Of a stretch of DNA of 34,011 nt, positions 15,244 to 23,003 are shown one piece after another (position 1 is the first letter of the stretch; the number at the start of each line of letters is the position of its first letter). The stretch is from an uncultured Oscillospiraceae bacterium (GTDB lineage: Bacteria; Bacillota; Clostridia; Oscillospirales; Oscillospiraceae): the NCBI GenBank assembly GCA_944386905.1, contig CALXCW010000005.1:1-34011 (forward strand), in the 5' to 3' direction. Made by a program: the position numbers and the translations under genes. The notes beneath the pieces were generated by a model. That model ran no database searches. It saw only the letters and a program-made list of their open reading frames with translations, and was not told the origin of the DNA.

Positions 15244-16341
15244 TTACCAGCGAATATCGTTGGGGCCGGGAGTCATGGGCCAGGGTTTGGACTTCCAGCC
15301 GTTGATGGTGGTGCCGGTCTGGAGCATGGAGATGGCATTCTCCGAGAGAATGTCGTGCTCGATAAAGCTCTCCGGCGGCGTGGACAGTGCCGAAAGCCGT
15401 GCTTCGTCCTCGGCGGGAAGCTCGAAGTCCAGCACGTGGAGGTTGGACTCCAGCTGCTCAAGCGTACGGGCGCCCAGCAGCGGCACGGAGCCGGCGGGAC
15501 GGGCCTTCACCCAGGCGATGGCCACGGTGGCGGGGGTGGTGTCGTACTTCTTGGCAATGGCAATGAGCTCATCGATGATCTCAAACTGCTTCTCGGTGAT
15601 GACCTGGCCCTTATAGCGGGTGGCCAGACGGCCGCCGGGGACGTTGCCGCCGTTTTCGCGGGTGTACTTGCCGGAGAAGAGGCCCTTCTTCAGAGGCGAC
15701 CAGGTGACAATACCGATGCCCATTTCCTTGGCCATGGGGATCATCTCGGATTCCACGGTACGCTCACCCAGGTTATACTCCATCTCATAGGCCGTCAGGG
15801 GCGCCCAGTGGTTCTCCCGGGCAATCATCTGGGCCTTGCAGGTCACCCAGGCCGGGGTGTCGGAGAAGGCAATGTAGCGCACCTTGCCGGACTGCACCAG
15901 GTAGTTGAGGGCATACATTGTCTCCTCCACCGGGGTGTGGGGATCCCAGTGATGGACGTAGTAGAGGTCAATGTAGTCGGTCTGCAGCCGGCGAAGAGAC
16001 TCATCACAGGCGTTCATCAGCGACTTGAAGTTGGTGCCGCCGCCGTTGGGGTCGCCGGAATACATGTTGCCGAACCCCTTGGTGGCGATGACCATGCGGT
16101 CGCGCTTGAACTTGTTCTTGCCGAAATAGTTGCCGAGGATCACCTCGGAGTGGCCGTTGGTATAGCAGTTGGCGGTATCGAGGAAGTTGCCGCCCAGCTC
16201 CATATACCGCTCGAGCACCTTGATGGACTCATCCTCTTCGGCGCCCCAGCCCCAGTCGGTGCCGAAGGTCATGGTGCCCAGGCAGTAGGGGCTCACCCGC
16301 AGGCCGGAGTGGCCCAGGGTTACGTAATCAGTTAATTTCAT
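15244..16341 (-). CDS. Aldo/keto reductase
   Basis: This is a 365-residue NAD(P)H-dependent TIM-barrel oxidoreductase. The catalytic tetrad is visible as Asp (FLDTANCY), Tyr (CYTNGHSE), Lys (VIATKG) and His (YYVHHWD). SPLKKGLFSGKYT and the C-terminal LLGARTLEQLESN are typical of the bacterial AKR branch that includes YajO/YccK-type proteins. GGAGG lies 8 bases upstream of ATG at 16341. It is the last gene of the RbsD-like operon, 25 bases after the second reductase. Reduction of a sugar aldehyde or ketone is likely, but the substrate is unknown. Confidence 0.88.
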   Translation of the reverse strand: MKLTDYVTLGHSGLRVSPYCLGTMTFGTDWGWGAEEDESIKVLERYMELGGNFLDTANCYTNGHSEVILGNYFGKNKFKRDRMVIATKGFGNMYSGDPNGGGTNFKSLMNACDESLRRLQTDYIDLYYVHHWDPHTPVEETMYALNYLVQSGKVRYIAFSDTPAWVTCKAQMIARENHWAPLTAYEMEYNLGERTVESEMIPMAKEMGIGIVTWSPLKKGLFSGKYTRENGGNVPGGRLATRYKGQVITEKQFEIIDELIAIAKKYDTTPATVAIAWVKARPAGSVPLLGARTLEQLESNLHVLDFELPAEDEARLSALSTPPESFIEHDILSENAISMLQTGTTINGWKSKPWPMTPGPNDIRW

Positions 16342-16366
16342 GGTATGTTCCTCCTGTGGATCGCGC

Positions 16367-17290
16367 TTAGAACGATGCTGCGTTGAGCTTGGCCACCTCT
16401 TCCGCCGTCAGGGAGAAGGAGAGGGCTTCCACGTTGGCCTGCGCCTGCTTGGGCGACTTGGCGCCCACCAGAGCGATGGACACATAAGGGCTGGACAGCG
16501 CCCAGTTGATGGCCACGCTGGGCATGGACACGCCTCGGGCTTCGGCCACCTCGCGCACAGCGGCAATGAGCTTCTCGGACTTGGGCCAGTTCTCTTCCTT
16601 AAATTCGGTGTAGAACATGGGCCGGCGGTCGGTGGTGCCGATGGTACGCGGGCCGGTATATTTACCTGAAAGGAGACCGCCAATCAGGGTGCCATAGGCC
16701 ATCACCGCGAGGTTGTTCGCCTTGGAGACGGGAAGAATGTCCCGCTCAATGCCGCGCTTGGTGAGGGAGTATTGCAGCTGGATGCTCACAGCGCCGGCGT
16801 CGGCCGCGTCCAGAGCCTCGGTAACCGTGTGGTTGCACACGCCCCAGGCCCGGATCTTGCCTTCCTTCACAAACTGGTTCATGGTGTCGTAGGCCACAGC
16901 CATGGAACTGTTCTTGTCGGGATAATGGATCTGATAGAGATCAATGTAATCGGTCTTGAGCCGCCGAAGGCTCTCCTCCAGCTGGATACGCATGCTCACC
17001 GGCGTCAGGAGCTTATAGGAGCCGCCGGGATACTTCAAGCAGCCGCATTTTGTGGCCAGAACAACCTTGTCGCGGATCCCCTCCATGGCCTTGCCCAGCA
17101 CCTCTTCGGAGTTGCCGTAGTTGGGGGCGGTATCCACCAGATTGATGCCGCAGTCCACCGCAGCATGGAGCGTATCGATGGCGCTCTGGAGCTCCACCTC
17201 GCCGTAGAAATCGCTTCCAAGGCCCCACGTACCCAGAGCCAAACGGGAAACCATCTGATCGGTTTTACCGAGTTTGATCATATTCATCAT
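16367..17290 (-). CDS. Second aldo/keto reductase
   Basis: This is a 307-residue aldo/keto reductase of a different subgroup from its neighbour. The tetrad is Asp (LVDTAPNYG), Tyr (APNYGNSEEVLG), Lys (VLATKCG) and His (LYQIHYPD). AYGTLIGGLLSGKYTG and LVGAKSPKQAQANVEAL form the cofactor-binding part. GGAGGT lies 5 bases before ATG 17290 and 8 bases before ATG 17287, so either is possible, while GTG 17302 is too close to the Shine-Dalgarno. Two reductases of different type side by side suggest successive or stereochemically different steps on the same compound. Confidence 0.87.
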   Translation of the reverse strand: MMNMIKLGKTDQMVSRLALGTWGLGSDFYGEVELQSAIDTLHAAVDCGINLVDTAPNYGNSEEVLGKAMEGIRDKVVLATKCGCLKYPGGSYKLLTPVSMRIQLEESLRRLKTDYIDLYQIHYPDKNSSMAVAYDTMNQFVKEGKIRAWGVCNHTVTEALDAADAGAVSIQLQYSLTKRGIERDILPVSKANNLAVMAYGTLIGGLLSGKYTGPRTIGTTDRRPMFYTEFKEENWPKSEKLIAAVREVAEARGVSMPSVAINWALSSPYVSIALVGAKSPKQAQANVEALSFSLTAEEVAKLNAASF

Positions 17291-17346
17291 TACTACCTCC
17301 ACAGTATCATTTCGCGTGACGGCGCCGCTTGGGAACGCTTATCCCT

Positions 17347-18465
17347 TCAGCGAGCCGCTTTTCTCTCCATGCCCAGGACATTGGCCATCATAATACCGTC
17401 ATAGACCATCTGAGGATTTACCGCAAAGGGCTCCACGTCCCAGTAGGAGTGCATCGAAGCCTCGGCCACCTTGCGGATATCCGCCTCGCTGGCATTGGGA
17501 ATCTTGAGGTCTTCAAAGGTGGTAGGCAGGCCTACCTTTTCAAAGAAGTCATAGAGCTCGTCCAGCTCTTCGCGGGGCGCGCCTTCCACAATCAGCTGTA
17601 CCAGGATGCCGAAGGCCACCACTTCGCCGTGGAGCAGCCGCGCGCAGGGCTCCAGCACCGTAATACCCTCAGCGATGGAGTGGGCGCCGGCACAGGACGC
17701 ATTCTGCACGCCCAGGCCCGAAAGGAGGGTATTGGCCTCGATGACGTCCTCCACATCCTTGGTGCAGAGGCCCTTTTCCGCGGCCAGCTTGGCCTGAACG
17801 CCCTTTTTCAGCACCGTCTCATGGCAGGCCCGGGCTATGGCCATCACCGCAATGGTGGCTCGGTAGCCGCTGTTGACATAGTTGGGAGAAGCGGACAATT
17901 CGTTGGCGCGGCACTCAATATAGGTAGACAGTGCGTCTCCCATACCCGCCACCAAGAAACGAATCGGCGCCTTCGCCAGAATGTCCGTGTCCAGAAGCAC
18001 CAGGTCGGGGTTCTTTCTGTAGTGCCGTGCACCGATGTGCTCGCCCTCGGCGGTGTAGATCACGGAAAGGCCCATGGCCGGTGCGTCGGTGGACGCCGTA
18101 GTGGGCACAATAACCGTAGCGGCGTGATAGTTATCGGCCACAGCCTTGGCCGTGTCCATGGTCTTGCCGCCGCCAATGCCCACCACCACGTCGGGGGTGA
18201 GCGCCTTGGCCACGTCGGTGCAGCGGAGAATCTCCTCCGCCGTACACTGACCACCGAACTGTTCATAGACCGCCTGGGTGTCGCTCCCGGCATACAGCGC
18301 TTCGAATTTTTCCCGCAGACTCTTGTAGAAGAACACGTCAATCAGGAAAAAGACGCGTTTTCCATAGACTTCCGTGTGCTTTCTGATGTTTTCCAGTTCA
18401 AATCGGCCCTGGATATACCGGCTCGGAGAACCCCAGGCTCTCGTCGTGCATTCTGTCATCGACAT
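17347..18465 (-). CDS. Iron-containing alcohol dehydrogenase family, glycerol dehydrogenase (GldA)-like
   Basis: This is a 372-residue metal-dependent dehydrogenase. VVGIGGGKTMDTAKAVA (about residues 94-110) binds the NAD pyrophosphate, and PTTASTDAPAMGLSVIY is the GldA-type substrate loop. The metal ligands are Asp177 (AGMGDALST), His262 (AGAHSIAEG) and His279 (LLHGEVVAFG). Relatives oxidise glycerol, 1,2-diols or related polyols and act mostly on vicinal diols. ATG at 18465 has GGGAGGT upstream. It is the second gene of the operon, 35 bases after the RbsD-like gene. With the MDR dehydrogenase at 7203 and the two AKRs, this makes four candidate polyol or carbonyl oxidoreductases in the locus. 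Confidence 0.88.
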   Translation of the reverse strand: MSMTECTTRAWGSPSRYIQGRFELENIRKHTEVYGKRVFFLIDVFFYKSLREKFEALYAGSDTQAVYEQFGGQCTAEEILRCTDVAKALTPDVVVGIGGGKTMDTAKAVADNYHAATVIVPTTASTDAPAMGLSVIYTAEGEHIGARHYRKNPDLVLLDTDILAKAPIRFLVAGMGDALSTYIECRANELSASPNYVNSGYRATIAVMAIARACHETVLKKGVQAKLAAEKGLCTKDVEDVIEANTLLSGLGVQNASCAGAHSIAEGITVLEPCARLLHGEVVAFGILVQLIVEGAPREELDELYDFFEKVGLPTTFEDLKIPNASEADIRKVAEASMHSYWDVEPFAVNPQMVYDGIMMANVLGMERKAAR

Positions 18466-18500
18466 TGGTTTACCTCCCAGCTCAAAACGTCAACGTGAAA

Positions 18501-18911
18501 TTATTTTGAGGACTCCCGCGCGACGCCCGCCACAAAGACCAGGTTGGCGCCATCCTGGTTGTCACCGGTGCGGATGACGGCCTTAGAATCGGCGATAGCC
18601 GCCTTGAAGTCGGCCACGGTAACCAGCTCCACCGTCACGCCCGGGAAAGAGTCGAGCACCTTCTGATAGAATTCGGGGTTGAGCTTCGGCACGAAATCCA
18701 TCATCAGGATCTTGTCAAAGGCCCAATACTCACCGATGGTCTGGGCCACGTCCAGCACCATGGGATCTCCCCGCCGCCAGCCGAGATCGATGATCTCTTT
18801 GGCCTTGTCGCCGCCGGACATGCCAAAGTCCAGAATGGAAACCTTGTCATAATGACGGCAGCTGGAGATGACACGGTTGATGTCTGCGTGAATGATTTTC
18901 CCTTTGTACAT
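18501..18911 (-). CDS. RbsD/FucU-family protein (sugar pyranase/mutarotase-like)
   Basis: This is a 136-residue protein clearly related to RbsD/FucU, enzymes that interconvert pyranose and furanose or alpha and beta anomers of ribose or fucose. The N-terminal HADINRVIS, His20 (CRHYDK) and Asp28 (ILDFG) fit the family, as does the C-terminal AVIRTGDNQDGANLVFVAGV. Two family residues look changed. The His before the EFK segment (HEEFK in RbsD) reads VADFK here, and the Tyr of the PYAN motif is replaced (QDGAN). It is therefore divergent and may use another sugar or bind without catalysis. GAGGTG lies 8 bases before ATG at 18911. It is the first gene of a four-gene operon, behind the promoter at 18990-19018. 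Confidence 0.78.
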   Translation of the reverse strand: MYKGKIIHADINRVISSCRHYDKVSILDFGMSGGDKAKEIIDLGWRRGDPMVLDVAQTIGEYWAFDKILMMDFVPKLNPEFYQKVLDSFPGVTVELVTVADFKAAIADSKAVIRTGDNQDGANLVFVAGVARESSK

Positions 18912-18987
18912 GCTCTACACCTCGTTTTAATTTTGACCCAGCGGCCGCGATCTGACCGGCGAGCTCGCTTTGTCATATTTTGTATCA

Positions 18988-18999
18988 TTATGATAACAT
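18988..18999. promoter_or_regulatory. Weak fourth operator-like site
   Basis: TTATGATAACAT matches site B (ATGTCATAACAT) at 9 of 12 positions and keeps the ATAACAT half. It overlaps the -10 box of the RbsD-like operon. The match is weak and would need support from related genomes. Confidence 0.3.
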
Positions 19000-19018
19000 A
19001 TCAACTTAATTACGTCAA
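18990..19018 (-). promoter_or_regulatory. Sigma-A-type promoter of the RbsD/GldA/AKR operon
   Basis: On the minus strand TTGACG (19013-19018) is followed after 17 bases by TATCAT (18990-18995). The start of transcription would be near 18983, about 70 bases before the ATG at 18911. Confidence 0.6.
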
Positions 19019-19162
19019 TATGTATTTGTTGTATTTTCACGAAAACTGCCGCGCCCCAGCAGGCGGATTGCTTCATCCCGCGCAAATTCTGGTCGCCCCA
19101 TTCGATCTATTGAAGGCTTCGACCGGAGAAGTCCGTCTTTGACCCCATCCGCAGACATAGAA

Positions 19163-19395
19163 AAACGGCGAATTTCCATGGAAGAAATTCGCCGTTTGAG
19201 ACTGTCAAAAAACCTCGCTACCAGTGCCCGTGACAGAGCAGCGGGGAATGTGTGCAAGGGGTTAAGACCCCTTGCACGTTCAAAAAGGGATGGATTTTTC
19301 AACTTTTCGAAGTTGAAAAATCCTGAGGCAGCGTGGCGAAAAGACTTTTTCGACACGCTGAAACGGCGAATTTCCATGGAAGAAATTCGCCGTTT
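19163..19395. repeat. Chain of five palindromes bounded by two identical 35-bp hairpins
   Basis: Two identical 35-bp inverted repeats (14-bp arms, 7-base loop) lie at 19163-19197 and 19361-19395. Between them are a 10-bp stem (19252-19261 with 19268-19277), a 14-bp stem capped by TTCG (19292-19305 with 19310-19323) and an imperfect 13-bp stem (19329-19341 with 19348-19360 region, one mismatch). A short pair at 19202-19207 and 19231-19236 encloses the start. No protein gene fits here. Frames that cross it on either strand are spurious. The block separates the RbsD operon promoter from the end of the amino-acid transporter operon and may terminate the latter. It looks like a non-coding interspersed repeat rather than a simple terminator. 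Confidence 0.8.
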
Positions 19396-19432
19396 TGTGT
19401 CCTATTCGCGATTGATTTCTTTTCCCTGCGAT

Positions 19433-20218
19433 CTAAGAAGCGGAGTAGTGGGCCAGGAAGTGGCGCGTGCGCTCTTCTCTGGGGTGTTCGATGACCTGAT
19501 GGGCAGGGCCGCGCTCGACGATGACACCGCCGTCCATAAAGATGATCTCATCGGCCACATCCCGGGCAAAGGCCATCTCATGGGTGACGATAATCATGGT
19601 CATGTGCTGCTCCGCCAGGGCCCGGATAACCTTGAGCACCTCGCCGGTGAGCTCAGGATCCAGCGCCGAGGTGGGCTCGTCGAAGCAGAGGATATCCGGC
19701 TTGAGGGCCAGGGCTCTGGCAATGGCCACCCGCTGCTGCTGACCGCCGGAGAGCTGATCAGGATAGTTGCCCATGCGGTCTTTCAAGCCCACCTGGGCGA
19801 GGAGGTTTTCGGCATTGGCACGGATCTCAGCGAAGATCTCCTTTTTCCGCTGCTTGTAGTCCGGCCGCTCCCTGGCCAAAAGCTGGCTGGCCAGCATCAC
19901 ATTCTCCAAAGCCGTATACTGGGGGAAAAGGTTGAAATTCTGAAACACCAGGCCAAACCGCAGCCGCTTTTTCCGCACCTCTCTGTCGGAGGTTTTGGTT
20001 TTGACGCCGCCGTCCAGCAGCAGCTGGCCGTCTACGTGGATGGTACCGCTGTCGGGACTCTCCAGGAAGTTGAGGCACCGCAAAAGGGTGGTCTTTCCCG
20101 AGCCGGAGGAGCCGATGATGGCCAGAGACTGGCCCTTCTCCAGGGAGAAGTTGATGTCCTTGAGCACCTCGGTCTCCCCGAAGTGCTTTTCCAGATGGGA
20201 TACTTCCAGCATTGCCAT
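19433..20218 (-). CDS. Polar amino-acid ABC transporter, ATP-binding protein (GlnQ type)
   Basis: This is a 261-residue cytoplasmic ATPase. Walker A is GSSGSGKT, the Q-loop is GLVFQNFNLFPQYTALENV, the signature is LSGGQQQRVAIARAL, Walker B is LCFDEPTSALDPE and the switch His is in IIVTHEM. These are classic marks of the GlnQ/HisP polar amino-acid importers. GGAGGGG precedes ATG at 20218, 12 bases after the permease stop. It is the last gene of a three-gene operon. The precise amino acid cannot be told from the ATPase. Confidence 0.93.
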   Translation of the reverse strand: MAMLEVSHLEKHFGETEVLKDINFSLEKGQSLAIIGSSGSGKTTLLRCLNFLESPDSGTIHVDGQLLLDGGVKTKTSDREVRKKRLRFGLVFQNFNLFPQYTALENVMLASQLLARERPDYKQRKKEIFAEIRANAENLLAQVGLKDRMGNYPDQLSGGQQQRVAIARALALKPDILCFDEPTSALDPELTGEVLKVIRALAEQHMTMIIVTHEMAFARDVADEIIFMDGGVIVERGPAHQVIEHPREERTRHFLAHYSAS

Positions 20219-20230
20219 GTTTTCCCCTCC

Positions 20231-20881
20231 TCACACGCGGTAATAGCTGAGCTTCTTTTCCACCCAGCCGAAGAAGATGGTCAAAACACCGTTGAAGGCC
20301 AGGTAATACACGCCGGTGAAAAACAGCGGCCAGACCAGACCCTTTTTCATAAACCGGTCGCCGGCCCAGATCACTTCCGTCAAGGCGATGATATTGGCCA
20401 GGGAGGTATCCTTGACCAGGGTGATGATCTCGTTGGACATGGGCGGCACGATTCGCCGCACCAGCTGCATCAGCTTGACCTTGAAGAAAATCTGTCCCTT
20501 GGTCATGCCCAGCACCAGGCCGGCCTCGGTCTGGCCGCGGGGAATGGACTCGATGCCGCCGCGGTAGATCTCAGAGAAATAGCAGGCATAATTGATGATA
20601 AAGGCTGCGGCCGCCGCCCAAAAGCGGCCGTTTTGAAAGCCCCAGATATTGTGCCCCAGCTTACCGGGGACATAGAAAATAATCATCAGCTGCAGCAGCA
20701 GCGGAGAGCCCCGGAAGATCCACACCAGCACCCGACACACGCCCTTGAGGGGTGTGAACTTGCTCATGGAGCCGAAGGAAATCACGAGTCCCAGAGGCAG
20801 CGCCCCCAGGAGCGTGACGCCAAAAAGCGCCAGCGTCACAAGAAAGCCTTCGTTGAGCGAAGCAAATACAGTTCCAAACAT
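20231..20881 (-). CDS. Polar amino-acid ABC transporter permease
   Basis: This is a 216-residue membrane protein of the His/Glu/Gln/Arg permease family with about five membrane segments. SMSKFTPLKGVCRVLVWIFRGSP and the EAA-type loop GGIESIPRGQTEAGLVLGMTKGQIF are visible. I chose ATG at 20881 because GGAGG lies 7-8 bases upstream. The frame continuing to 20968 covers the intergenic hairpin. It works with the ATPase at 19433 and the binding protein at 20996, probably as a homodimer. Confidence 0.9.
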   Translation of the reverse strand: MFGTVFASLNEGFLVTLALFGVTLLGALPLGLVISFGSMSKFTPLKGVCRVLVWIFRGSPLLLQLMIIFYVPGKLGHNIWGFQNGRFWAAAAAFIINYACYFSEIYRGGIESIPRGQTEAGLVLGMTKGQIFFKVKLMQLVRRIVPPMSNEIITLVKDTSLANIIALTEVIWAGDRFMKKGLVWPLFFTGVYYLAFNGVLTIFFGWVEKKLSYYRV

Positions 20882-20951
20882 GTCGATTCCTCCAGAAGTG
20901 GGTGTGGTACGATAATGGGGCGGTGGGCCCCGCCAGGGGACTGGGCGGTGC

Positions 20952-20982
20952 AAAAGAGCCAGGGACACGCGCCCTGGCTCTT
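20952..20982 (-). terminator. Stem-loop with T-tract between binding-protein and permease genes
   Basis: Two 11-bp arms (20954-20964 and 20972-20982, 7-base loop) form a strong stem, followed on the minus strand by TTTTG. It begins 14 bases after the binding-protein stop. It probably terminates a large part of transcription, leaving more binding protein than permease and ATPase. Confidence 0.7.
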
Positions 20983-20995
20983 GACAGACAGGCTA

Positions 20996-21907
20996 TTACT
21001 GCTCGACCACGGATTCCTGCACGCCGTAGGTTTCGGCACAGGCCATCATGGAGCCGTCGGCATAGGACGCGGCGAAGAATTCATTGAGCGCCGCCACCAG
21101 GTCGGAGCCCTTGCGGAAGCCCACGCCGTACTCTTCGGTGGTGAGCTCCACGGTGTAGACCAGATCGGCATTGTTGGTGCCCTCGCCGATCATGGCGCCG
21201 GCCATCAGCAGATCGATGATGCAGGCGTCGGAGGTGCCCGCAGAGACTTCCATCAGCGCGTCGGCCTGGGTGTCCACGGCGATGTAGTTGTAGCCCTGCG
21301 CCTCCGCGGCGGCTTCACCGGCAGAGCCGGACTCCACAGCAAAGTTCAGATCCTTGCAGTCCTCCGCGGTGGCGTACTGCTCCGCCACGTCGGCCTTGAC
21401 CACTACCACCTGGGCGTTGTTGCAGTAGGCGTTGGAGCAGTCCATGGTGGCCAGAACTTCCTCGGTGAGGGTCATGCCGTTCCAGACACAGTCGATGTTC
21501 TTGCCATCCAGCTCCATGCTCTTGGTGTCCCAGTTGATCTCCACAAATTGAGCCTCCACGCCCAGACTCTCGGCAAAGGCCTTGGCCATGTCGGCGTCAA
21601 AGCCGATCCATTCGCCGTCCTCCATATAGTCCATGGGGGCAAAGTCGGTGATGCCCACAACCAGCGTGCCCTTCCCCTGGACATAGGCCTTGTCGGACTC
21701 GGCAGCGGTGGTATCGTCGGTGGTGTCATCCGTGGTGTCGTCGGTGGCGTCATCCACGGCATCGTCGGTGGCGTCGTCGGTCGTGTCGGCGTCATCGGTC
21801 GTGTTCTGGGTCTGGTCGTCGGTCTGATCTGCGGCGGTGTCGGCGGCGCAGGCCATCAGAGAAAAGACCAGCAGGACGCTGAGCAGCAGCGCAAGAAATT
21901 TTTTCAT
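20996..21907 (-). CDS. Polar amino-acid ABC transporter substrate-binding lipoprotein
   Basis: This is a 303-residue lipoprotein of the SBP_bac_3 family. The signal peptide ends in SLMAC, with Cys20 as the lipidation site. A linker of some 45 residues made of Thr/Asp/Ala repeats follows, then the binding domain with VVGITDFAPMDYMEDGEWIGFDADMAKAFA, the usual start of the first lobe. AESGSAGEAAA-type and CIIDLLMAGAM segments match the second lobe. AGGAGG lies 7 bases before ATG at 21907. It is the first gene of the importer operon. An acidic or neutral polar amino acid is likely, but not decided by the sequence. Confidence 0.9.
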   Translation of the reverse strand: MKKFLALLLSVLLVFSLMACAADTAADQTDDQTQNTTDDADTTDDATDDAVDDATDDTTDDTTDDTTAAESDKAYVQGKGTLVVGITDFAPMDYMEDGEWIGFDADMAKAFAESLGVEAQFVEINWDTKSMELDGKNIDCVWNGMTLTEEVLATMDCSNAYCNNAQVVVVKADVAEQYATAEDCKDLNFAVESGSAGEAAAEAQGYNYIAVDTQADALMEVSAGTSDACIIDLLMAGAMIGEGTNNADLVYTVELTTEEYGVGFRKGSDLVAALNEFFAASYADGSMMACAETYGVQESVVEQ

Positions 21908-21959
21908 TTCATATCCTCCTTTGGTTGCTCGCATTTCGCTAGCACGGTGGTATTTTAGC

Positions 21960-21988
21960 ACGTTAAAGGACTGGTGTAAATGGGTCAA
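21960..21988 (-). promoter_or_regulatory. Possible promoter of the amino-acid transporter operon
   Basis: On the minus strand TTGACC (21983-21988) and TAACGT (21960-21965) are 17 bases apart. The -10 box is a poor match, so the call is tentative. The gap 21908-22051 holds nothing else apart from a short AT-rich palindrome at 22017-22036. Confidence 0.35.
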
Positions 21989-22051
21989 ACATCCAAACAT
22001 CGCGTAAAAAACTCGTGCAAAATTGGCAATTTTGCCAGTATCAAAGGGTGC

Positions 22052-22079
22052 AAAAAAGCGGCCCCGAAGGGCCGCTTTT
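22052..22079 (-). terminator. Intrinsic terminator of the foldase/lipid-kinase operon
   Basis: On the minus strand GCGGCCC-TTCG-GGGCCGC, flanked by AAAA and TTTTTT, follows the lipid-kinase stop immediately. Arms are 22054-22064 and 22069-22079. The stable TTCG loop, G+C-rich stem and T-run make this the clearest intrinsic terminator in the window. Confidence 0.92.
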
Positions 22080-22974
22080 AGGAGGCTGGGACAATGATTT
22101 CCACGGCGCGGCAGCGATTGGTGATGTCCACCTCTTCGTAGGCGCCGCCAAACTCGCCGTCCACCGTCCATTTGACGGCTCGGGGAAAGGCAAAGCGCAC
22201 ATGGCCGGTCTGAAACGTATAGAAGAACTTCGGGTCAAACTCCCGCTTGACCAAAAGCGTGCCCAAAGCGTTGAGGTCGGCCAGGGTCTTGATATTCTTG
22301 GCTACGATGACTTCCGAGAGGCCGTCGTTGAGCTTAACGCCAAAATCCTGCCGAGCCCGGAAGCCTCCCACACTGGTGGTGGAGCAAACCAGCCCCAAAA
22401 GCACCTCTTCCTCGATGACCTTTCCCTCCACCTCCATGCGCATCTGAATGGGGCGGATCTCCCCCAGGCTCTTGACGCCGTTGAGGAGGTAGGCCAGGCG
22501 GCCTAAGATCCGTTTATCCTGCTGGGGAGTCTGGTAGGATACATCCGTAAAGGCGCCAAAGCCCGCCACGTAGGTAAACCATCTCTCCGCGCCCAGCGCG
22601 CCGATGTCGATGGCGAAAGGCTCGCCCCCCACCACCGTCCTGGCCGCCTCCACCGGGTCGCGGCTGAGGCCCAGCGTAGCAGCCACGTCGTTGACGGTGC
22701 CGCCGGGGATATAGCCCAGGAGCGGTCGCCGGGAGAGCTGCATCAATCCCGAGACGGCCTCATTGAGGGTGCCGTCGCCACCGGCACAAGTCACGATGTC
22801 ATATTCCCCGGCGTGTTCGCGGAGAAAGGCCGTGAGATCGCCGGGGCCCTGGGTGGCATGGACGGTGACGTCAAAGTCCGCCGCGGTGAACACCGACAGC
22901 ACATCCATCAGCTTGTTTCTCAGCTCCAGCTGTCCCGCCTTGGGATTGACAAAAAAGAGCATCTTGCGCCGCAA
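22078..22974 (-). CDS. Diacylglycerol/sphingosine-kinase family lipid kinase (YegS/DgkB type)
   Basis: This is a 298-residue soluble or membrane-associated kinase. VNPKAGQ opens the catalytic domain, CAGGDGTLNEAVSG (about residues 63-76) is the nucleotide-binding motif, and IPGGTVNDVAATLG (about 89-102) corresponds to the PxGTxND-A motif. Such enzymes phosphorylate diacylglycerol or related lipids, often recycling lipid released by cell-envelope synthesis. The start is uncertain. TTG at 22974 gives the full length with a weak GGTG site. ATG at 22962 would remove four residues and has no good Shine-Dalgarno. It is the last gene of an operon with two extracytoplasmic foldase-like proteins, 29 bases after the previous stop. 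Confidence 0.87.
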   Translation of the reverse strand: MRRKMLFFVNPKAGQLELRNKLMDVLSVFTAADFDVTVHATQGPGDLTAFLREHAGEYDIVTCAGGDGTLNEAVSGLMQLSRRPLLGYIPGGTVNDVAATLGLSRDPVEAARTVVGGEPFAIDIGALGAERWFTYVAGFGAFTDVSYQTPQQDKRILGRLAYLLNGVKSLGEIRPIQMRMEVEGKVIEEEVLLGLVCSTTSVGGFRARQDFGVKLNDGLSEVIVAKNIKTLADLNALGTLLVKREFDPKFFYTFQTGHVRFAFPRAVKWTVDGEFGGAYEEVDITNRCRAVEIIVPAS

Positions 22975-23003
22975 TTTTCACCACTTCCCCCCGTCAAAAC
23001 CCG

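Noticed and set aside
19015-19377. A 120-codon minus-strand frame (MEIRRFS repeated)
   Set aside because: It is generated by the palindrome chain. The repeated residues come from the two identical 35-bp hairpins, and it has no ribosome-binding site.
19163-19395. CRISPR array
   Set aside because: There are only two copies of one palindromic unit, the material between them is itself palindromic, and no cas gene is nearby.
19139-21958. A 939-codon plus-strand open frame
   Set aside because: It runs antisense through the amino-acid ABC transporter operon and the palindrome chain, contains no recognisable domain and is rich in Gly/His/Val typical of reverse-strand reading in G+C-rich DNA.
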